17,161 bases of DNA from JBDHTS01 sp044220535 (GCA_044220535.1 JBGAQU010000062.1:1-17161); one strand, 5' to 3'. Counted from the stretch's first letter, positions 1 to 7,691 are shown. Translations and numbers: made by a program. Notes: generated by a model not told the origin, from the letters alone.

Positions 1-1
1 G

Positions 2-52
2 ACCACCCCGGCCTATCTGCAAGCCTTGGCCAAAAGCCTTTCCCAAGCTTGA
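2..52 (+). CDS. C-terminal end of a truncated upstream gene, perhaps lptE
   Basis: The frame starting at base 2 is open and reads TTPAYLQALAKSLSQA before a TGA stop at 50-52. It ends 30 bases before the holA start on the same strand, which suggests one transcription unit. In many alphaproteobacteria the gene just before holA is lptE, the LPS-assembly lipoprotein, so that is the most likely identity. The assignment rests on position only, because 16 residues are too few to recognise a family. Confidence 0.45.
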   Translation, partial: TTPAYLQALAKSLSQA

Positions 53-82
53 CGCGCTTGCTTGAGTCTCTATCATGGCTCT

Positions 83-1126
83 ATGAAACTCACCTATCGC
101 GATATCGAACCCTTTGTCCGCAAACCGGACCCAAGGGCGCGCGTCATTCTGGTCTATGGCCCTGATGCCGGACTGGTCAAGGAACGTGCTGCCGTCATGG
201 GCAAAACCGTTGTCGCCGATCTGAACGACCCGTTTAACGCCGTGACCCTGACTGGCGATATGCTGTCAAACGATCCCGCGCGCCTGAATGACGAAGCCAA
301 CGCCATGTCCATGCTGGGCGGCAGCCGCCTGATCCGGATTGAAGATGCGGATGATGCGCTCACGCCGCTGATCAAGGATTATCTGGCCAACCCCAGCCCG
401 CACAACCTTATCATCATTGAATGCGGCAATCTCGCTTCCAAATCGCCGTTGCGTGCCTTGTGCGAAAAATCAGACGCTGCGGCATCGGTGCCCTGCTATG
501 TTGATGAAGGCCGCGACCTGGCGACGCTGATCCGGGATACGCTGCGCCAGAACGGCTATGGCATCGAACCCGACGCGCTGTCCTGGCTCGCTGTGAATAT
601 CGCAGGCGACCGCCAGCGTGTGCGCAGCGAACTCGATAAAATTGTGCTGTATATGGGACCGGTCGCCCCCGATGCGCAAAGCCAGCAACGCCCGCCGATT
701 ACCCTCGCCGATATCCTCGCCTGCTGCGGCGAAGCTGGTGCCGAAGGTTTGGACGATCTCGCCAATGCCGTCGCCTCGTCCCAGGCGGAACAGGCGCTGC
801 GCTGCTATAATCGTTTGCTGCAGGAAGGTGTCGCCGCCGTCGCCATGCTGCGCGCCATGCAATCCCATTTCCGCCGTCTTCACATTACCCTGGCGCGGAT
901 GGAACAGGGTTTTAACCTTGAAGAAGCCATGCGTAAACTGACCCCCGCCGTTTTCTTCAAACAACAAGACAGCTTCAAGGCCCAGCTCCGCCGCTGGACT
1001 CCTGGCCAAATCGAAAATTTGATGCAAAGACTGGCCGCCCTCGAAGCCCAGACCAAACAAACGGGCACGCCTGTAGAAACCCTTTGCGGCCAGGCCATCC
1101 TCTCCATCAGCCGCGCCCGGGCATAA
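83..1126 (+). CDS. holA: DNA polymerase III subunit delta
   Basis: 347 residues. Delta opens the beta sliding clamp within the clamp-loader complex so that the clamp can be placed on primed DNA. The N-terminal signature VILVYGPDAGLVKERA, the AAA+-like fold without a true Walker A, and a C-terminal helical region (about 210-345) match alphaproteobacterial HolA. I chose the ATG at 83, before KLTYRDIEPF. An in-frame TTG at 62 would add seven residues that do not look conserved. No strong Shine-Dalgarno is visible, so translation may be coupled to the upstream gene ending at 52. The gene converges on parB, with a shared terminator directly after the stop codon. HolA next to parB at the end of the array is a common alphaproteobacterial arrangement. 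Confidence 0.93.
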   Translation: MKLTYRDIEPFVRKPDPRARVILVYGPDAGLVKERAAVMGKTVVADLNDPFNAVTLTGDMLSNDPARLNDEANAMSMLGGSRLIRIEDADDALTPLIKDYLANPSPHNLIIIECGNLASKSPLRALCEKSDAAASVPCYVDEGRDLATLIRDTLRQNGYGIEPDALSWLAVNIAGDRQRVRSELDKIVLYMGPVAPDAQSQQRPPITLADILACCGEAGAEGLDDLANAVASSQAEQALRCYNRLLQEGVAAVAMLRAMQSHFRRLHITLARMEQGFNLEEAMRKLTPAVFFKQQDSFKAQLRRWTPGQIENLMQRLAALEAQTKQTGTPVETLCGQAILSISRARA

Positions 1127-1149
1127 AAAGGCCCCTGCTTGGGGCCTTT
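1127..1149. terminator. bidirectional Rho-independent terminator between holA and parB
   Basis: A perfect 9-bp stem, AAAGGCCCC pairing with GGGGCCTTT, encloses the 5-base loop TGCTT. A T-rich tail (TTTGTTT) follows on the plus strand, and the A-run at 1125-1129 gives a T-run on the minus strand. It begins directly after the holA stop and ends 3 bases before the parB stop, so it can end both convergent transcripts. Confidence 0.9.
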
Positions 1150-1151
1150 GT

Positions 1152-2066
1152 TTACATCGTTCGTGTCTTGCTCAACGTCAGCAATCTCAGAATTTCATCC
1201 AGTTGGTCGAGCGACCGGAAATCGATTTTCAGCGCCCCCGCACCCTTGCCGCGCACATCCACCGTCACCTTCATCCCCAGCGCCGCCGACATTTCCGCCT
1301 CCAGCGCCAGCGTATCGATGTCCTTCTCGGGCTTCATGCCGGATGATAAAGACCGCCCCGCGCTCTGCGACGCCAGCTTTTCCGTCTCCCGGACATTCAG
1401 GCCTTTGGACAGGATCTGCTCCATCAACGCTTCAGGATTGTCGGAGGTGATCAGCGCGCGCGCATGACCCGCCGAAATCTTGCCTTGTCGAATTTGCGTC
1501 TGCACGCTGTCCGGCAGGTTCAGCAAGCGCACCATATTGGCGATATGGCTGCGGCTTTTGCCAAGCGCCGCAGCCAGTTTTTCCTGCGTATGGCCGAACT
1601 CATCCATCAGGCGGCGATAGCCTTGCGCCTCTTCCAGCGCATTCAGGTCTTCCCGCTGCAGGTTTTCAATCAGCGCCACTTGCAACGCCGTCACATCGTC
1701 ATAATTGCAAACGATTACAGGAACTTCGTGCAATTGCGCTTTTTGCGAGGCGCGCCAGCGGCGTTCCCCCGCGATAATCTCAAAGCGCCCGGCTTTTCCC
1801 GGCCTTTCACGCACCAGGATTGGCTGCAGCACGCCATGAACGGCAATCGATTCAGATAGCTCTGTCAACGTCGCGGGATCGATATCCCGGCGCGGCTGGA
1901 ATGTGCCGGGCTCCAGCTGGTCGACGCCCATCATGCGGCGGCCGCCGGCAGACGGCGCATCCTTTGAAGACGGTGCCGGTGCGCTGCCTTGTGTTTCTTC
2001 ATCGTCAAACAAGGCCGACAGGCCGCGGCCAAGCCCGCGCTTTTTGGTCTTCTGCGGTTTATCCAT
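1152..2066 (-). CDS. parB: ParB chromosome partitioning protein
   Basis: 304 residues. ParB is a CTP-dependent DNA clamp that loads at parS and spreads along the origin region, acting with ParA. The order seen is a basic N-terminus typical of chromosomal ParB (RGLGRGLSALF, about 10-20), which probably contacts ParA; the CTP-binding core with GERRWRA (100-106) and ENLQREDLN (134-142); a helix-turn-helix (about 163-185, LGKSRSHIANMVRLLNLP); and a C-terminal dimerisation domain (about 255-304). The ATG at 2066 has AAAAGGAAC a few bases upstream. parA ends 23 bases before it, so the two form an operon. Two matching parS sites lie 1.3-1.6 kb upstream, inside rsmG. Confidence 0.97.
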   Translation of the reverse strand: MDKPQKTKKRGLGRGLSALFDDEETQGSAPAPSSKDAPSAGGRRMMGVDQLEPGTFQPRRDIDPATLTELSESIAVHGVLQPILVRERPGKAGRFEIIAGERRWRASQKAQLHEVPVIVCNYDDVTALQVALIENLQREDLNALEEAQGYRRLMDEFGHTQEKLAAALGKSRSHIANMVRLLNLPDSVQTQIRQGKISAGHARALITSDNPEALMEQILSKGLNVRETEKLASQSAGRSLSSGMKPEKDIDTLALEAEMSAALGMKVTVDVRGKGAGALKIDFRSLDQLDEILRLLTLSKTRTM

Positions 2067-2089
2067 GGGATTGTTCCTTTTAAAAGAAA

Positions 2090-2944
2090 TCAGGCGGCTT
2101 GCGCGCTGATGCCGCGCTCACGTTTCAAAACTTCGCTGGCCAGATGAATATAGGCCTGCGCGCCCGGGCTGCTCATATCATAGACCATGGCCGGAAGGCC
2201 GAAGGACGGCGCCTCCGAAACCCGGACATTGCGCGGGATCACGGTGTTGTAAACCTTGTCGCCGAAAAACTTGCGGACATCGCTCGCCACCATCGTCGAC
2301 AGATTGTTGCGCTTGTCGAACATGGTCAGCAGCACGCCATGGATATCAAGGTCAGGATTATAGTGCTTGCGCACACGCTCAATGGTTTTGACCAGATGGC
2401 TTAAGCCTTCCAGCGCGAAAAATTCACATTGCAAAGGAACCACGATTGCATCCGTCGCTACCAGCGCGTTCAGCGTCAGCAGGCTTAACGATGGCGGGCA
2501 GTCAATGATCACGTAATCATAGCTCATGGCAATGCGCAGGGAATCGCGCAGACGGTATTCACGGCGCTTGGCCGGAACCAGCTCGATTTCAGCACCCGAC
2601 AAATGCATGGAGGACGGCACAACGAACAATCCCGGCACTTTCGTTTCAACCGCCGCGTCTTCCGCGGTGATCTCTCCGAACAAAAGGTCATAGGTGCTCG
2701 CTTCGATATCCGAACGGCGAACACCCAGTCCCGTGGACGCATTGCCTTGCGGGTCCAGATCCACCAGCAACACCTTTTTACCGACAGCGCACAGTCCGGT
2801 TGCCAGGTTAATGGCCGTCGTCGTTTTACCGACCCCGCCTTTTTGATTGGCAATTGCCAGGATCCGGGGAGCCTGATTCTTTACAAGCGCGCGACTCTGC
2901 CCACTTTTATCGGTCAAAGGATGACGGGGGGGCTGTACGGTCAT
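2090..2944 (-). CDS. parA: ParA chromosome partitioning ATPase
   Basis: 284 residues from the ATG at 2944. ParA binds DNA non-specifically in its ATP form and is released by ParB, which moves the origin. The deviant Walker A motif KGGVGKTTT starts at residue 35, the Walker A' and switch region is LLVDLDPQGNAST, and the Walker B region is VIIDCPPSLSLLT. This is the full chromosomal Soj/ParA type with a short N-terminal extension of about 25 residues before the fold. A TTG at 2950 would add only two residues; the ATG is preferred. The Shine-Dalgarno is weak. It is the first gene of the parA-parB operon, with a likely promoter 43-71 bases upstream of the start. Confidence 0.97.
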   Translation of the reverse strand: MTVQPPRHPLTDKSGQSRALVKNQAPRILAIANQKGGVGKTTTAINLATGLCAVGKKVLLVDLDPQGNASTGLGVRRSDIEASTYDLLFGEITAEDAAVETKVPGLFVVPSSMHLSGAEIELVPAKRREYRLRDSLRIAMSYDYVIIDCPPSLSLLTLNALVATDAIVVPLQCEFFALEGLSHLVKTIERVRKHYNPDLDIHGVLLTMFDKRNNLSTMVASDVRKFFGDKVYNTVIPRNVRVSEAPSFGLPAMVYDMSSPGAQAYIHLASEVLKRERGISAQAA

Positions 2945-2986
2945 GGTCAATGCCTGTGCCTGAATATTAAGGGATTGTTAAGATTT

Positions 2987-3015
2987 ATAATGGCAAAAAT
3001 TAGTCACTCTGGCAA
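2987..3015 (-). promoter_or_regulatory. candidate sigma-70 promoter of parA-parB
   Basis: On the minus strand TTGCCA (3015-3010) is separated by exactly 17 bases from CATTAT (2992-2987). That gives 5/6 and 4/6 matches to the consensus hexamers, with about 35 bases from the expected start site to the parA ATG. A 7-bp inverted repeat (ATTAGTC at 2999-3005, GACTAAT at 3034-3040) surrounds the -35 element and could be an operator. This rests on hand matching only. Confidence 0.42.
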
Positions 3016-3035
3016 GGTAAAAGCCGTATCCGCGA

Positions 3036-3635
3036 CTAATCCCTTTTAGACAAATGAGAGATTTTTAGAATCCGGCCCTCTTGATCCGTATGGCTGGGAT
3101 GAATTTTAACCTTAAAGGAAAACTGGCTTTCTGCCTGCTTTATCTCATCGTCTGCCTTTTTGCCTTTGGGGAACAGCATAACAACTTCGTTATTAAGCTG
3201 TGCATAAGGTAGGGAAAAGCTGAGAAGATCCTGTAGAGAAGTCAGCGCACGGGCCGTAATCAAGTCAATTACAACTGGTACAACAGCCTCAATTCGCTCA
3301 TTGATAATATGAACAGCTATGCCTGTTTCACGTGAAACGGTCTTTAAGAAACTACATTTTTTGCTATCTGACTCTATTAATGTAACAGCCAAATCCGGCC
3401 TGGCCATGGCGATCGCCAAACCTGGAAACCCCGCCCCACTACCCATATCTAATATGCTTTTGGTATTTTGGGGGATGAGCGGAATGAGTTGAAGAGAATC
3501 GAGAAAGTGCCTCTCCCAAGCCTGATCAAGTGTAGACGGGCTAACCAGATTAACCGCTTTCTGCCATTTTAAGAGTAAGGCTTGATATTGGCGCAAACGA
3601 TCTTCTGTTTCACGTGAAACGTCAGGGATAGGCAT
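3036..3635 (-). CDS. rsmG: 16S rRNA (guanine-527-N7) methyltransferase RsmG
   Basis: 199 residues from the ATG at 3635, which lies one base after the mnmG stop codon and suggests translational coupling. RsmG (GidB) uses S-adenosylmethionine to methylate G527 of 16S rRNA. The SAM-binding motif is LDMGSGAGFPGL (about 62-73), followed by the acidic LIESDSKKCSFL and the late motif ITARALTSL. A TTG at 3644 would overlap mnmG but sits directly against the AGGAAAG ribosome site, so the ATG is more likely. Two parS sites are embedded in the coding frame and encode VSRET at residues 6-10 and 100-104. The gene is visibly AT-richer than its neighbours: two 60-base rows counted by hand gave 40% and 48% GC, against 58% in a holA row. 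Confidence 0.95.
   Translation of the reverse strand: MPIPDVSRETEDRLRQYQALLLKWQKAVNLVSPSTLDQAWERHFLDSLQLIPLIPQNTKSILDMGSGAGFPGLAIAMARPDLAVTLIESDSKKCSFLKTVSRETGIAVHIINERIEAVVPVVIDLITARALTSLQDLLSFSLPYAQLNNEVVMLFPKGKKADDEIKQAESQFSFKVKIHPSHTDQEGRILKISHLSKRD
3324..3339. promoter_or_regulatory. parS centromere site 1, inside rsmG
   Basis: TGTTTCACGTGAAACG matches the bacterial parS consensus TGTTTCACGTGAAACA at 15 of 16 positions, and the 14-bp palindrome GTTTCACGTGAAAC is perfect. It lies within rsmG, where the minus-strand frame reads V-S-R-E-T (residues 100-104). It is the expected loading site for the ParB encoded 1.3 kb away. Confidence 0.92.
3606..3621. promoter_or_regulatory. parS centromere site 2, at the 5' end of rsmG
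   Basis: TGTTTCACGTGAAACG again, with the perfect 14-bp palindromic core and the same final G as site 1. It is 282 bp from site 1 and in the same codon phase, encoding V-S-R-E-T at residues 6-10 of RsmG. Paired parS sites near parAB are typical of chromosomal segregation systems. Confidence 0.92.
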
Positions 3636-3636
3636 C

Positions 3637-5502
3637 TCAGGCAACTTTCCTGGATTCGCCCTTTTTGACGTAGCGAAGAAGCGTTGTAAGAGCGGCCGGT
3701 GTCATGCCTGGAATCCGGGATGCCGCGCCCAGCGTGGATGGCTGTGCGGCTTTCAACTTGGTCTTAACCTCATTGGATAGGCTTCCCACTTCATCATAAT
3801 TCAATGTAGCCGGGATGGTTAATGCTTCATCCCTGCGAAAAGCCTCAACATCGGCCTCATGCCGATACATATAACCGGAGTAAACGGCATCGGCATAAAG
3901 CTGTTCCTTTAAAGGTGCCGCAATAGATCCAAGCTCAGGCCAGATTCTAATAACCTCATCCCAACCCATGTCAGGATAGGCCAGAAGGTCAAGCGCCGAA
4001 CGGCGAACGCCATCCAGCTTCACCTTCACGCCCTTGGCTTCCAGCTGATTGGGTGTCGCAAGGGACGCTTGTGCCAATTTTCGAGCAGCACAAAGATCCA
4101 AAGATTTCGCCTGCCATGCGTCTCGGCGTTCTTCCCCGACACATCCCAGATCAATGCCTTTTTCCGTCAGCCGTCGATCGGCATTATCCGCACGCAAATG
4201 CAATCGATATTCCGCCCGGCTGGTAAACATGCGATAAGGCTCGGATGTCCCCCGCGTAATCAAATCATCAATTAATACGCCGATATAGGCGTCTGCACGA
4301 TCCAGTGTAAAATCATGATTTCCGCCACAGGATAAAGCCGCATTCAATCCCGCCATCAACCCCTGCGCACCGGCCTCTTCATAGCCGGTCGTCCCATTGA
4401 TCTGTCCAGCCAGGAACAGTCCGGATAATCTTTTGCTTTCCAGCGTCGGCTTCAAATCACGCGGATCGCAATAATCATACTCAATAGCGTACGCCCACTG
4501 GATCACTTCGGCTTTCTCAAAGCCGGGTATGGTTTTCAGCATGGCAGCCTGCACATCAATTGGGAGTGCGTTGGAAATACCATTCGGATAGATGGTGAAA
4601 TCGTCCAGCCCCTCAGGTTCCAGGAAAACCTGGTGCCTTGACTTCTCTGCAAACCGCACGACTTTGTCTTCGATGGACGGGCAATATCGAGGGCCCGTTC
4701 CATGGATCTGGCCGGAATACATCGGCGCGCGATGCAAATTGTCACGAATGATTCTATGAGTGTTTTCAGTTGTATACGTGATGTGGCAATCGATTTGTGG
4801 CACTTTTACGGCTTCGGTTAAAAACGAAAACGGTACGGGCGGATCATCCGCCTTTTGCGCCTCAAGTCCTGTAAAATTAATCGTGCGCCCATCAATCCGT
4901 GCCGGCGTCCCGGTTTTAAGCCGCCCCAGCGGAAACCCCAGTTTTTCCAATGTCAGCGCCAATCCCACAGAAGGCGCATCGCCCACGCGTCCGGCAGGAA
5001 TTTTTTCCTCTCCCCTATGGATCAATCCACGCAGGAATGTACCTGTCGTCAGCACCGCTGCACCGCAAGTGTACGTCTCTCCATCGCTGGCAATAACGGC
5101 TGTCAACTGACCGTCTTTAATAACCAGATCCTCGGCAGAAGCCTCGATCAATGTCAGATTGGGATAATCGCCTAAAATCGCCTGCATCGCCTGTCGGTAA
5201 AGCTTCCGGTCAGCCTGCGCCCGTGGCCCGCGCACCGCCGGGCCCTTGGATGCATTCAGCATACGGTATTGGATCCCGGCCTGATCGGTCACGCGCCCCA
5301 TCAGCCCGTCCAGCGCGTCGATTTCCCGCACCAGATGCCCCTTGCCCAACCCGCCAATCGCGGGATTGCAGGACATCGCGCCAATCGTATCGAGCTTATG
5401 CGTCATCAACGCCGTTTTCGCGCCCATGCGCGCAGCAGCCGCAGCAGCTTCGCAGCCCGCATGCCCCCCGCCGATCACAATGACGTCAAACGCAGTTTTC
5501 AT
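3637..5502 (-). CDS. mnmG: tRNA uridine 5-carboxymethylaminomethyl modification enzyme MnmG
   Basis: 621 residues. MnmG (GidA) is the FAD- and NADH-dependent partner of MnmE; together they install the (carboxymethyl)aminomethyl group at C5 of the tRNA wobble uridine. The FAD-binding motif is VIVIGGGHAGCEAA (about 7-20), followed by MSCNPAIGGLGKGHL, the family motif GRLKTGTPARID and GTTGYEEAGAQGL. The C-terminal helical MnmE/tRNA-binding part is present, so the length is normal. The frame is open 45 codons further upstream, but the ATG at 5502 starts exactly at the conserved N-terminus and has AAAAAGG 4-10 bases before it. It sits directly upstream of rsmG. Its partner mnmE is the next minus-strand gene but is separated by an opposed small gene. 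Confidence 0.97.
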   Translation of the reverse strand: MKTAFDVIVIGGGHAGCEAAAAAARMGAKTALMTHKLDTIGAMSCNPAIGGLGKGHLVREIDALDGLMGRVTDQAGIQYRMLNASKGPAVRGPRAQADRKLYRQAMQAILGDYPNLTLIEASAEDLVIKDGQLTAVIASDGETYTCGAAVLTTGTFLRGLIHRGEEKIPAGRVGDAPSVGLALTLEKLGFPLGRLKTGTPARIDGRTINFTGLEAQKADDPPVPFSFLTEAVKVPQIDCHITYTTENTHRIIRDNLHRAPMYSGQIHGTGPRYCPSIEDKVVRFAEKSRHQVFLEPEGLDDFTIYPNGISNALPIDVQAAMLKTIPGFEKAEVIQWAYAIEYDYCDPRDLKPTLESKRLSGLFLAGQINGTTGYEEAGAQGLMAGLNAALSCGGNHDFTLDRADAYIGVLIDDLITRGTSEPYRMFTSRAEYRLHLRADNADRRLTEKGIDLGCVGEERRDAWQAKSLDLCAARKLAQASLATPNQLEAKGVKVKLDGVRRSALDLLAYPDMGWDEVIRIWPELGSIAAPLKEQLYADAVYSGYMYRHEADVEAFRRDEALTIPATLNYDEVGSLSNEVKTKLKAAQPSTLGAASRIPGMTPAALTTLLRYVKKGESRKVA

Positions 5503-5550
5503 GGCCTTTTTATACAGGAAGCACGGCAATACTTCCAGTTTCACAAGGCG

Positions 5551-5561
5551 CACAGACTGTG
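5551..5561. promoter_or_regulatory. short palindrome in the mnmG / membrane-protein divergent gap
   Basis: CACAGACTGTG is a perfect 5+1+5 inverted repeat in the 97-bp gap between two divergently read genes. It could be an operator for either gene. A match this short can arise by chance, and I could not place convincing -35/-10 pairs around it. Confidence 0.18.
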
Positions 5562-5599
5562 TACGGTAAGTCCTGTTAGACAGACCCATAAGGAATCCA

Positions 5600-5971
5600 A
5601 TGCTCGAAAATCTGTTCGACCTGTCCTTGCAACGCACCCGGCAACAGGCTTTTGGCTTTTATATAGCTTATACTTTGCTTTGCATTGTTCTTGCTGCAGT
5701 CATCTCTGCCATTCTGATTGGCGCTAATTTGGTTGAACACAACACACAGCATGACATCTACGAAACTAGCAAATTAACGGCACAGCTTATAACGCCATTT
5801 TATTGTGTCATTCTGTCCGGGCTGATCTTGCAGAAAAAGGAAATGCTTACCGTAAAATCATTCTTGTTCGTTATCCTGGCCGGTCTCCTTGGATCGCTCA
5901 GCGGCCTGATTGGCATGATCGTCCCCGCGTGGCTCACCACGAAACCCGCGCCGAAAACACGCTGGTTCTGA
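5600..5971 (+). CDS. small three-helix membrane protein of unknown function
   Basis: 123 residues; I do not recognise the family. Three hydrophobic segments are visible at about 18-43 (GFYIAYTLLCIVLAAVISAI), 63-78 (LITPFYCVILSGLIL) and 85-110 (FLFVILAGLLGSLSGLIGMI), with a short polar N-terminus and a basic C-terminal tail (KPAPKTRW). No cleavable signal peptide is evident. The ATG has a good ribosome site (TAAGGA, 5 bases before it). It reads against the conserved array: divergent from mnmG, and convergent with mnmE with one base between the stop codons. Its first third is AT-richer than the neighbours. An inserted gene with an inner-membrane product is the safest description. Confidence 0.75.
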   Translation: MLENLFDLSLQRTRQQAFGFYIAYTLLCIVLAAVISAILIGANLVEHNTQHDIYETSKLTAQLITPFYCVILSGLILQKKEMLTVKSFLFVILAGLLGSLSGLIGMIVPAWLTTKPAPKTRWF

Positions 5972-5972
5972 T

Positions 5973-7298
5973 TTATTTGCCGATGCAGAAATCGCGGAAG
6001 ATCATGTCGAGCAAATCCTCGACATCGACGCGCCCCGTGATGCGGCCAAGTGAGCGTACCGCCAGCCGCACATCCTCCGCCATCAGTTCAGGCAGGCGCG
6101 CCTGCAATGCGCGCTGCAACGAATCGACCGCTTCATTCAGCGCGGCGCGGTGACGTTCACGCGTCAAGGCGGGCGCCGTACGTTCCCCGACCAGTTTCGC
6201 AATCGTCCGTGTCAGTGTATCGACAAGATCATCGACGCCGATACCGGTCAGCGCTGAAACATTCAAACCGTCTTTACGCTTGGCGAGATCCGCCTTGTTG
6301 TAAACGACGATACTTTTTTCATCCCGCAACGCGTTGGTCGCTTCATCTTCTTCCCGGCTGGCGTCAAACACCAGCAAACGAAGATCGGCATTCTTCGCAC
6401 GGTGCAAGGCGCGTTTCATGCCTTCACTTTCAATCGCGTCATGACCATACCCTGACAAAAATCCGGGCCGCAGTCCCGCCGTATCCGCCAGCGTCACCGG
6501 ATACCCGTTCAGATTCAAATGCACCTCGATCACATCGCGCGTCGTGCCCGCCATATCGGAAACAATCGCCACGTCGCGGCGGCTCAGTACGTTCACAAGG
6601 CTTGATTTCCCAGCATTTGGTGCGCCGATCACCGCCACCTGAACCCCGTCACGCAGAATTTCACCACGGCGATTGTCACTTAGGTGATCGGCAATTTCGC
6701 GTTTGATATTTTCAAGTTTCGGGCGCACCGCATCCACCACGCCGCCCGGCAAATCCTCGTCCGGGAAATCGATATCGGCTTCGACATGCGCAAGGTGATG
6801 CGCCAGTTCATTCGTCCAACCCTGATAAAGATCGGCGAGCGCGCCGCCCATTTGCTGCAGCGCCTGCTCTTTCTGCAGCGATGTTTCCGCGTTGATCAAA
6901 TCGGCGATGGCTTCTGCCGCCGTCAAATCCATGCGCCCGTTTTCGAATGCGCGCCGCGTAAATTCCCCCGGCTCCGCCAGCCTGTGTCCCTCAAGCTGCG
7001 ACAGGGCATCAAGCATGGAGTCAATCACCGCCCGCCCGCCATGCAGATGATATTCGGCCACATCCTCGCCTGTGAAACTCGCGGGCGCCTTGAACAGCAG
7101 CACCAGCGCCCGGTCGATCGTTTCCTGTGAAACAGGATGGATCAGGGTGCGCAGCGCCGCTTCACGGATCTTCAACTTTTTCGCACAGAGCTTCATCAGC
7201 CCGGTCTCGGCCTCCGGCCCGGACACGCGCACCACCGCCACGCCGGATTTCCCGGGCGGCGTCGCCAGCGCATAAATTGTGTCCTGAAAAGAAGCCAT
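5973..7298 (-). CDS. mnmE: tRNA modification GTPase MnmE
   Basis: 441 residues. MnmE (TrmE) is the formyl-THF-binding GTPase that works with MnmG on wobble uridine C5. An N-terminal TrmE domain (about 4-120, TIYALATPPGKSGVAVVRVSG) is followed by a helical domain with an embedded G domain: Walker A GAPNAGKSS (225-233), switch GTTRD (251-255), DTAG (272-275) and NKAD (334-337). It ends with the family's conserved C-terminal FCIGK (437-441), whose cysteine is needed in the modification reaction. The open frame runs 77 codons further upstream, but MASFQDTIYA at 7298 is the conserved start. The gene follows the DUF6489-like gene by 11 bases, probably in one operon. The Shine-Dalgarno is weak. Confidence 0.97.
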   Translation of the reverse strand: MASFQDTIYALATPPGKSGVAVVRVSGPEAETGLMKLCAKKLKIREAALRTLIHPVSQETIDRALVLLFKAPASFTGEDVAEYHLHGGRAVIDSMLDALSQLEGHRLAEPGEFTRRAFENGRMDLTAAEAIADLINAETSLQKEQALQQMGGALADLYQGWTNELAHHLAHVEADIDFPDEDLPGGVVDAVRPKLENIKREIADHLSDNRRGEILRDGVQVAVIGAPNAGKSSLVNVLSRRDVAIVSDMAGTTRDVIEVHLNLNGYPVTLADTAGLRPGFLSGYGHDAIESEGMKRALHRAKNADLRLLVFDASREEDEATNALRDEKSIVVYNKADLAKRKDGLNVSALTGIGVDDLVDTLTRTIAKLVGERTAPALTRERHRAALNEAVDSLQRALQARLPELMAEDVRLAVRSLGRITGRVDVEDLLDMIFRDFCIGK

Positions 7299-7309
7299 GG
7301 CTTTTGCGG

Positions 7310-7552
7310 TCAACCCTGGTTCTGCGGCATGCCCATCTGGCCCCAGAACATCTTCTGCAATTCGCCCCAGCCCTGCACCGTCGCCGGCATCCATGTCTTG
7401 ATAAAGGTTTCGGGATCCAGCGTCTGGATATTCTCCCGCATTTTCTCCTCCAGCTCCTCCATCATCCGGTCCTGCATCGGGGCGATATCCGGCAGGCCGA
7501 AAAATGATCGCGCCTCTTCCGGGGTGCATTCGACATTCATTGTGAACTTCAT
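7310..7552 (-). CDS. small DUF6489-like protein
   Basis: 80 residues, beginning MKFTMNVECTPEEARSFFGL. This matches a small conserved alphaproteobacterial family of unknown function that I recall as DUF6489, with the TPEEAR-x-F-x-GLPD core and a helical C-terminal half. There is no signal peptide or membrane helix. The ATG has a strong ribosome site (GAAGGAATT). It ends 11 bases before mnmE, so it probably shares that transcript and may be translated together with it. A link to tRNA modification is possible from position only. It is likely to be cytoplasmic. Confidence 0.8.
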   Translation of the reverse strand: MKFTMNVECTPEEARSFFGLPDIAPMQDRMMEELEEKMRENIQTLDPETFIKTWMPATVQGWGELQKMFWGQMGMPQNQG

Positions 7553-7642
7553 GGCATGAATTCCTTCGCTATATGGCCATCGCTGATATCACAGGGTATA
7601 AAGGGTTTCGATGCGGAAATCGAGAACACCCGCATTTTTATA

Positions 7643-7671
7643 TTGACAAGATCGTATCATTGTAGTAATAC
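7643..7671 (+). promoter_or_regulatory. candidate promoter of the YerC-like regulator and hisG
   Basis: A perfect -35 hexamer TTGACA (7643-7648) is followed after 17 bases by TAATAC (7666-7671, 3/6 match). The region is locally AT-rich, and a strong ribosome site, AAGGAG (7680-7685), precedes the ATG at 7692. The start site would fall only about 15 bases before that ATG. No clear minus-strand promoter for the divergent DUF6489-mnmE unit was found in the same 139-bp gap. Confidence 0.5.
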
Positions 7672-7691
7672 ACTAACACAAGGAGCATGAA

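Noticed and set aside
470..1060. 196-codon minus-strand frame inside holA
   Set aside because: Antisense shadow of a clear holA gene, produced by its GC-rich third positions.
5503..5637. 45-residue N-terminal extension of mnmG
   Set aside because: The conserved protein begins at MKTAFDVIVIGGG with a ribosome site; the extension crosses the divergent gap and overlaps the small membrane-protein gene.
7299..7529. 77-residue N-terminal extension of mnmE
   Set aside because: It overlaps the DUF6489-like gene in another frame and precedes the conserved MnmE start.
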